Position numbers and translations under genes: made by a program | Notes under the pieces: model-generated | The model's input: only the letters and a program-made list of their open reading frames with translations | Database searches by the model: none | What the model was told of the DNA's origin: nothing | Assembly (NCBI RefSeq): GCF_008831285.2 | Contig: NC_045139.1 | Span: 31,471,706-31,535,705, forward strand | DNA from: Nymphaea colorata | Lineage: Eukaryota; Streptophyta; Magnoliopsida; Nymphaeales; Nymphaeaceae | Reading direction: 5' to 3' | DNA length: 64,000 nucleotides | In this document: positions 59,620-64,000 of the stretch, in pieces | Position numbering within the stretch: the stretch's first letter is position 1 | How the letters are laid out: each line of letters opens with the position of its first letter

Positions 59620-59795
59620 CAGTTAAAGTGTCACGCAATAAATCAAATCAGATTTGCTTGGGTGACGGAAAGAAACGCCGGTCGTACATTTGGAAGCAAA
59701 TGACAAAAAATAAAATTTCACATCTTCTTTGCAAAGTATAAATAGGCGTTCAGTGTGCAGGCTAGAGAGACAACAGGTGACATTGGTTTTTAGCC
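59620..59795 (+). promoter_or_regulatory. Promoter of NAC-like pseudogene copy 9
   Basis: TATAAATA lies at 59737-59744, 59 bp before the ATG. Homology to the copy 7 promoter begins at about 59620. Confidence 0.65.
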
Positions 59796-60290
59796 ATGGC
59801 TGACGAACACACCAGGTTGATGTCCTTGATCCTAGAGAGTAAAAAAATCTGACGGACCGTATCCAGAGGCTGATGTATATGGCTTCTCGCTTTCATACTT
59901 ACACGGTTGGTGCTGCTGGCTCTTCTATATCTCTCACTTGGAAGCTTTTAATCGGGAAACGAGAGTTTTATGTAAGTTAATCAAATGAGAGAGTTTGTCG
60001 CTAACACTACAATTGCTTTTTTTTTGGCATTTTTTCTTACAGAAATTTCTGTCGCGGACAAAGAGTCTACCTTCGTGACAAAGAAAACCGAAACAACAAA
60101 GCACAGTAAGGGGCCTTGGAGACAATACGGTGAAACTGAAACAGTGACGCCCGTGGGTGGAAAGGAAGTATTTGGAACCAAGAGAGTGTTCCAATTCCAT
60201 CATCCCGGGGGAACTCAGAGTAGCTGGTTTGTTGCTGAATATTGTATTGACAAAGGCTTTCGAACTAGACACAAATTACCAATCAAGCCG
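59796..60290 (+). pseudogene. NAC-like copy 9 (exon-1 frameshift, no exon 3)
   Basis: Exon 1 (59796-59905) starts MADEHTRLMSLILES and stops at TGA 59850-59852, the same lesion as copy 7. Intron 1 is 137 bp. Exon 2 (60043-60290) is open: TKHSKGPWRQYGE (GTW to GPW), then FGTKRVFQFHHPGGTQSSWF, and ends at a normal GTGAGC donor. Downstream intron-2 sequence turns into its own inverted copy at about 60735, so exon 3 is missing. Confidence 0.75.
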
Positions 60291-60962
60291 GTGAGCACTA
60301 CAGCACATCCATACTTGCTGCAAATAATTCTTAATATGTTTGCGCGAGTGCACATATTTTCTCTGTGCATCTATATATATATATTGGTGCCATTTCCGTA
60401 AATGCATGTAGCCATAAAGATCATATTTGCATGTTGTGATTCCCATAGTGGAATCCTCAAATCTACACATCTCATGATAAATTTCTTGAAAATCAATGTT
60501 GAATTCTTCACAGCATATCGTTAGATTGAAACAAAGAGAAACTAAAATTTCCTGAAAGATTGAACGATCTAGATTGGGGCCAATTAAAATAACTTAGTCA
60601 TGTTCAAGATTTTGTGAATCTACTGGTAAACGATGGGCATAGAAGGAGGCATTTGATTGTTTCTTTAATTTTCTGCTGCCGAAACATTACTGTTACAGCT
60701 GAAAAGAGCGTGTCTTTTATTAGACAATAACATTTTATAGTCTACCAGTAGATTCACAATCCGATCTTGAACATGACTACGTTATTTTAACTGGTCCCAA
60801 TCAGATCGTTCGTTCTTTTAGGAAATTTTAGTTTCTCATTGTTTCAATCTAACGACATGCCGTGAAGAATTCAACATCGATTTTCAATAAATTTATATTG
60901 CGATGTGTAGATATGAGGAATCCACAATGGGAATCACAACATGCAAATATGATCTTTATGGC

Positions 60963-61009
<47 letters not shown>
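60963..61009. repeat. (AT)n(GT)n microsatellite
   Basis: An AT run passes into a GT run inside inverted intron 2 of copy 10. Confidence 0.9.
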
Positions 61010-61150
61010 TTAATACAGATGCATAGAGAAAATATGTGCACATGGATGTGCTGTAGTGCTCACCGGCTTCTTTGTTATTTTGTGTCGAGTTCGCTTTTCT
61101 TTGTCATGAAGGTAGACACTTTGTTCGCGACAGAAATTTCTGTAAGAAAA

Positions 61151-61296
61151 AATGCCTAAAAATGCAAATGCAATGTTAGAAACAAACTCTAAAATAGATT
61201 ATATGTCATCCATTTAAATACACAATGCCTAAAAATGCAAATGCAATGTTAGAAACAAACTCTAAAATAGATTATATGTCATCCATTTAAATATAC
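61151..61296. repeat. 73-bp tandem duplication in inverted intron 1
   Basis: The unit starting 'aatgcctaaaaatgcaaatg' at 61151 is repeated at 61224 almost without change. Confidence 0.9.
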
Positions 61297-61634
61297 GCAA
61301 GAAAAAGCTTTTCTTTTAACTACTTGTATCTCCGGGAGTATTGTCTATAGTAACTGGTTATTATTGTCATAGATTCATGAAACACTGTGTGACATCGTTT
61401 TACGAATCTGCTGGAATTTTCAATATAGGCTTGTGCAATCGCTACATGTTGTCAAACAGCTGCTTATTATGAATCAATTGGCATAATAAAAGTACAAGGA
61501 TAATATCCTCACTCTTAGCTATTATGCTTGTTTTGACGACTGTATGCAATATGTTCACGCCTGCGAGCGAGAGTAGAGCTGTAGATTGGTTTTCGGTTAA
61601 TCGCACATTGGCCTAACCAGCTATACTAAATCTC

Positions 61635-61638
<4 letters not shown>

Positions 61639-61685
<47 letters not shown>
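61639..61685. repeat. (TA)n microsatellite
   Basis: The inverted counterpart of the intron-1 AT run of copy 4. Confidence 0.95.
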
Positions 61686-61689
<4 letters not shown>

Positions 61690-62223
61690 TTTTCATGTTA
61701 GTATATAAACTGGACATGTAGTGTATGTCCAGCGTTGGAGCCAAAGGTGAGGCATGGGCCATGCCCCCCTATGATTTTAGGGAGAAAAGTACCTATTGGG
61801 ATTTCTTAAAAATGTTAAATTGTTCCCTACAAAATTGTTTAAAAATGTAGTTAAGCCCCTATAAAATTTTGAACAATAATAAAAACAAACTCATCGAGGA
61901 CGTGAAACTTGTAGTTGTAGTAATGGGTTAGATTCCAACAGAAACCTTTGGTAGATGTAAAGATAGACCAACAAAAAAACGGTTTGGGATTGGTTTTTAT
62001 GAAAGGCGGAAGAGAAACGTCATGAGCGTTGAAAAGGAAATGCTTTGAGCAATTAAGTCCCGGCCCATCATGTCACATCACGTCACGACCCTGTTTGAAA
62101 TTAACTTATATAAAATTGGCATTCTCCTATTAAAAGCTTCCAAATGAGAGAGATATGAGGCGGTCCTTCAGAATTTTGTCCCTGTGTGATCAAGGACATC
62201 AACTTGGTATCTTCCTCAGCCAT

Positions 62224-62660
62224 AGCTAAAAACCAATCTAACCTGTTGTCTCTCTAGCCTCCACACTGTATGCCTATTTATGCTTTGTAAGGAAATTTTA
62301 TTTTTTATTAATTGCTTCCATATATACGACCTGTATTTCCGTCCATATTCCAAGCAAATCTAATTTGATTTAGTGCGTGATAGTTTAACTGCGCACATTG
62401 AACGTAGTTTTTTCCCTTGATTTTCTCCAAACAAATTAATTAATTAATATTTTCTAAGCATACAGATCCATTAATAAAAAACTTTTAAATGATATCAATC
62501 TTTTTTATCCATATATAAAATCTTGTGAAATTTTTTGCAAGCTAAGATCTTGGAAGTCTGCCAATACGTTAGGAAAACATGACTTTTTATGTGGATGATG
62601 TATATATGAGTGATCTCCGAAGGGATATACTAAGTTGCCAGCTTATTGAACGTAAAATTC
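62224..62660 (-). promoter_or_regulatory. Promoter region of inverted copy 10
   Basis: The upstream blocks match the other copies. The TATA position reads 'gcataaata' on the minus strand near 62275, one base off TATAAATA. Confidence 0.55.
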
Positions 62661-62733
62661 TGAATCATGGTATAATATCATAACCCTATACGCCTTCACA
62701 TTTTATGAAGACAAATGACAATCAATACAAGAA

Positions 62734-63360
62734 TCAAAAGAAGGGTAGCAAATAATCAGCAACCAATATGGTTGGAGTCAAACCTTCAAACTTCAAAAAA
62801 AAGGTCTGTCGCAGCTTCTGAAAACAACATTGAAAGATTAAGCTAAAGCTTTCTGACGTCTTGAAATACTGTCTTAACAAATTTCCACTCTCTGTAAACT
62901 CCTTCAGGTATCTGAGCCATGCTTTGTGATTGAAGGTACACACCACTTTACAACTCACCCATAAAGGACCCAAAATCGAATTGAGAATCCGCATTTCCTC
63001 AAAACAATCTCTGATGTCAAATTCCATAACATCTGAAACGCTACCATCATTTTCCTGATCTTCAAAACCTTCTACCAGTAGTCTTTTCCCATTCTTTTGA
63101 TATAGAACAACAATGAGGATGCTCACCATATTTACAAAAAGAGATAGACAATATCCAGGAACATAACCAAACTTGAGCCAACTTCTACACTCCACCTCCT
63201 GAAAATGAGAGAGAAACATATCCGACCAAGTTGTTTAGGGAGATAATTCCCCCACAGGCCTCCCTTTAAATTTGAGGTTGTCTTACTCTGATACAAGTTG
63301 TAGGCACTACACATCCAAAGGATGAAAAATAGCTTTAAATTCATGAAGCAGGATGAAATT
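62734..63360 (-). other. Module X, copy 4, longest open frame
   Basis: The minus-strand frame 62734-63219 is open for 161 codons and is the best preserved copy. It follows TTTTCAG, then reads EVECRSWLKFGYVPGYCLSL, ILIVVLYQKNGKRLLVEGFE, FDIRDCFEEMRILN, PLWVSCKVVCTFN and AWLRYLKEF. The upstream part (63132-63344) is in another frame. It lies upstream of copy 10 exactly as the other X copies lie upstream of their NAC-like genes. Function is unknown. Confidence 0.45.
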
Positions 63361-63361
63361 G

Positions 63362-64000
63362 ATGAAAGTTAATGCAAAATTAAAAGCAGGTAGCTGCCTT
63401 TATAAAAAAGGTGAATGGTTCAACTTTTGGGCTCTCCAAAAGTTCCATCGTGCCAAGACATGTGCCCTTTCACCTTGCTTCATTTAATTTTCAGTTTATT
63501 GTTTTTAATATGTCAATAATGACCATACTGGAATCACCAAGAGTCAATGTCATTTATTTTTCAGTTTTTTTTTTACATGTATAAATATGGCCCATTGGGT
63601 TGGCCAAAGTGTGTGTGAGAAAGCATTTCAAGTGTGCTCCAAATTTTAGTGTTGTGTACTCTTATCATGTGTCATGTCTTTGTGATGACTTGTAGAAATA
63701 AGGGCTAAATTAGTGTGTTGTGTTCTTGTGTTGTGTCATTCGCAGGAGCACAAGAAGAGGTCGTGCAGGCAAGTCATTCCAAAGCCAAGTTTATTGTGTT
63801 GTCGTGATTACTGGTAAAAGTGCAAAAGAGAAGCCTGCAAGGTAAAGTCTGCACATAACTTGTTTCAACAAAATTTCTGTGGGAAATTTTTGTTCATTAT
63901 GGCTAATGGCATGTCCACTTCGAATATTTTTCAATCGCTCATACCTGTATTAAGTGGTGATAATTATGGTTTTTGGAGCATAAAAATTAAGACTTTCTTT
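63362..64000 (+). mobile_element. 5' end of another copia retrotransposon
   Basis: Module X homology ends at 63360, and new sequence starts TGAAAGTTAATGC at 63362, the likely 5' LTR. A TATA-like 'gtataaatatgg' lies at about 63578. The LTR end and tRNA-binding site could not be fixed. A gag start follows at 63899. The rest lies beyond the window. Confidence 0.65.
63899..64000 (+). CDS. copia gag, N-terminal part (cut by window end)
   Basis: ATG at 63899 opens MANGMSTSNIFQSLIPVLSG, then DNYGFWSIKIKTFF, open to the last base. The 'L.G.NY..W..+++..' pattern is the standard start of Ty1/copia gag (nucleocapsid-precursor) proteins. No lesion is seen in the 34 codons present, so the element may be young; the remainder is outside the window. 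Confidence 0.75.
   Translation, partial: MANGMSTSNIFQSLIPVLSGDNYGFWSIKIKTFF

Larger units (their letters stand above)
60735..62223 (-). pseudogene. NAC-like copy 10, inverted and internally deleted
   Basis: From right to left: exon 1 begins at 62223 (MAEEDTKLMSLIT) but the DVY...SYLY part and the donor are deleted. Intron 1 follows (61140-62150), with a (TA)n run. Exon 2 is cut to 76 nt (61064-61139) because the NAC C/D core is deleted, yet both of its splice borders remain. Intron 2 then continues to 60735, where it meets copy 9 tail to tail. Confidence 0.75.

Overview
The window is plant nuclear DNA, most likely from an angiosperm. It is AT-rich and full of (AT)n microsatellites, Ty1/copia and L1-type elements, and decayed fragments of plant genes: NAC domain, GH35 beta-galactosidase, PPR, a WAC/DDT chromatin protein and an RNA polymerase III subunit. 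No rRNA, tRNA, CRISPR or bacterial-type operon is visible. The clade cannot be resolved from the sequence alone.

The backbone is a tandem array of one small three-exon gene family, which I read as miniature, highly divergent NAC-domain proteins. Four copies look intact on the + strand: 12608-14632, 18674-20705, 31730-33998 and 48041-50096. They encode 140, 145, 141 and 144 aa. All share the splice sites G|GTTGGT and CCG|GTGAGC, and a TATAAATA box 55-59 bp before the ATG. Both introns sit where canonical NAC introns sit. The proteins keep NAC-like subdomains B to E but lack the N-terminal LPPGFRF arm, have a rewritten WKATG motif, and end about 12 residues after subdomain E. A more diverged copy without exon 1 lies at 4274-5643. 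A lone exon-1 relic lies at 54921. Four broken copies in alternating orientation fill 57.6-62.2 kb, including a tail-to-tail inverted exon-2 pair that could give hairpin RNA.

Layout: 0-4 kb holds a WAC/DDT exon and a pararetrovirus-like coding fragment. At 4-6.3 kb is the diverged NAC-like copy. At 6.3-12 kb is a block with a GH35 pseudogene and degenerate repeats. At 12-51 kb are the four intact units, separated by L1-type reverse-transcriptase fragments, an unknown conserved ORF module ('module X', four copies), a decayed 5.7-kb LTR element (25185-30897), a PPR fragment, and an 8.2-kb copia element (39367-47608). The copia element is itself split by a 3.0-kb TTA-flanked Harbinger-like element carrying intron-containing pieces of an RPC8-like gene. 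At 51-57 kb are unassigned DNA and a foldback element with a nested hAT MITE. At 57.6-63.4 kb is the scrambled end of the array. At 63.4-64 kb the 5' end of another copia element starts.

The genes do not form a pathway. The window records birth and death of one lineage-specific gene family, repeatedly invaded by transposons, some of which captured host exons.
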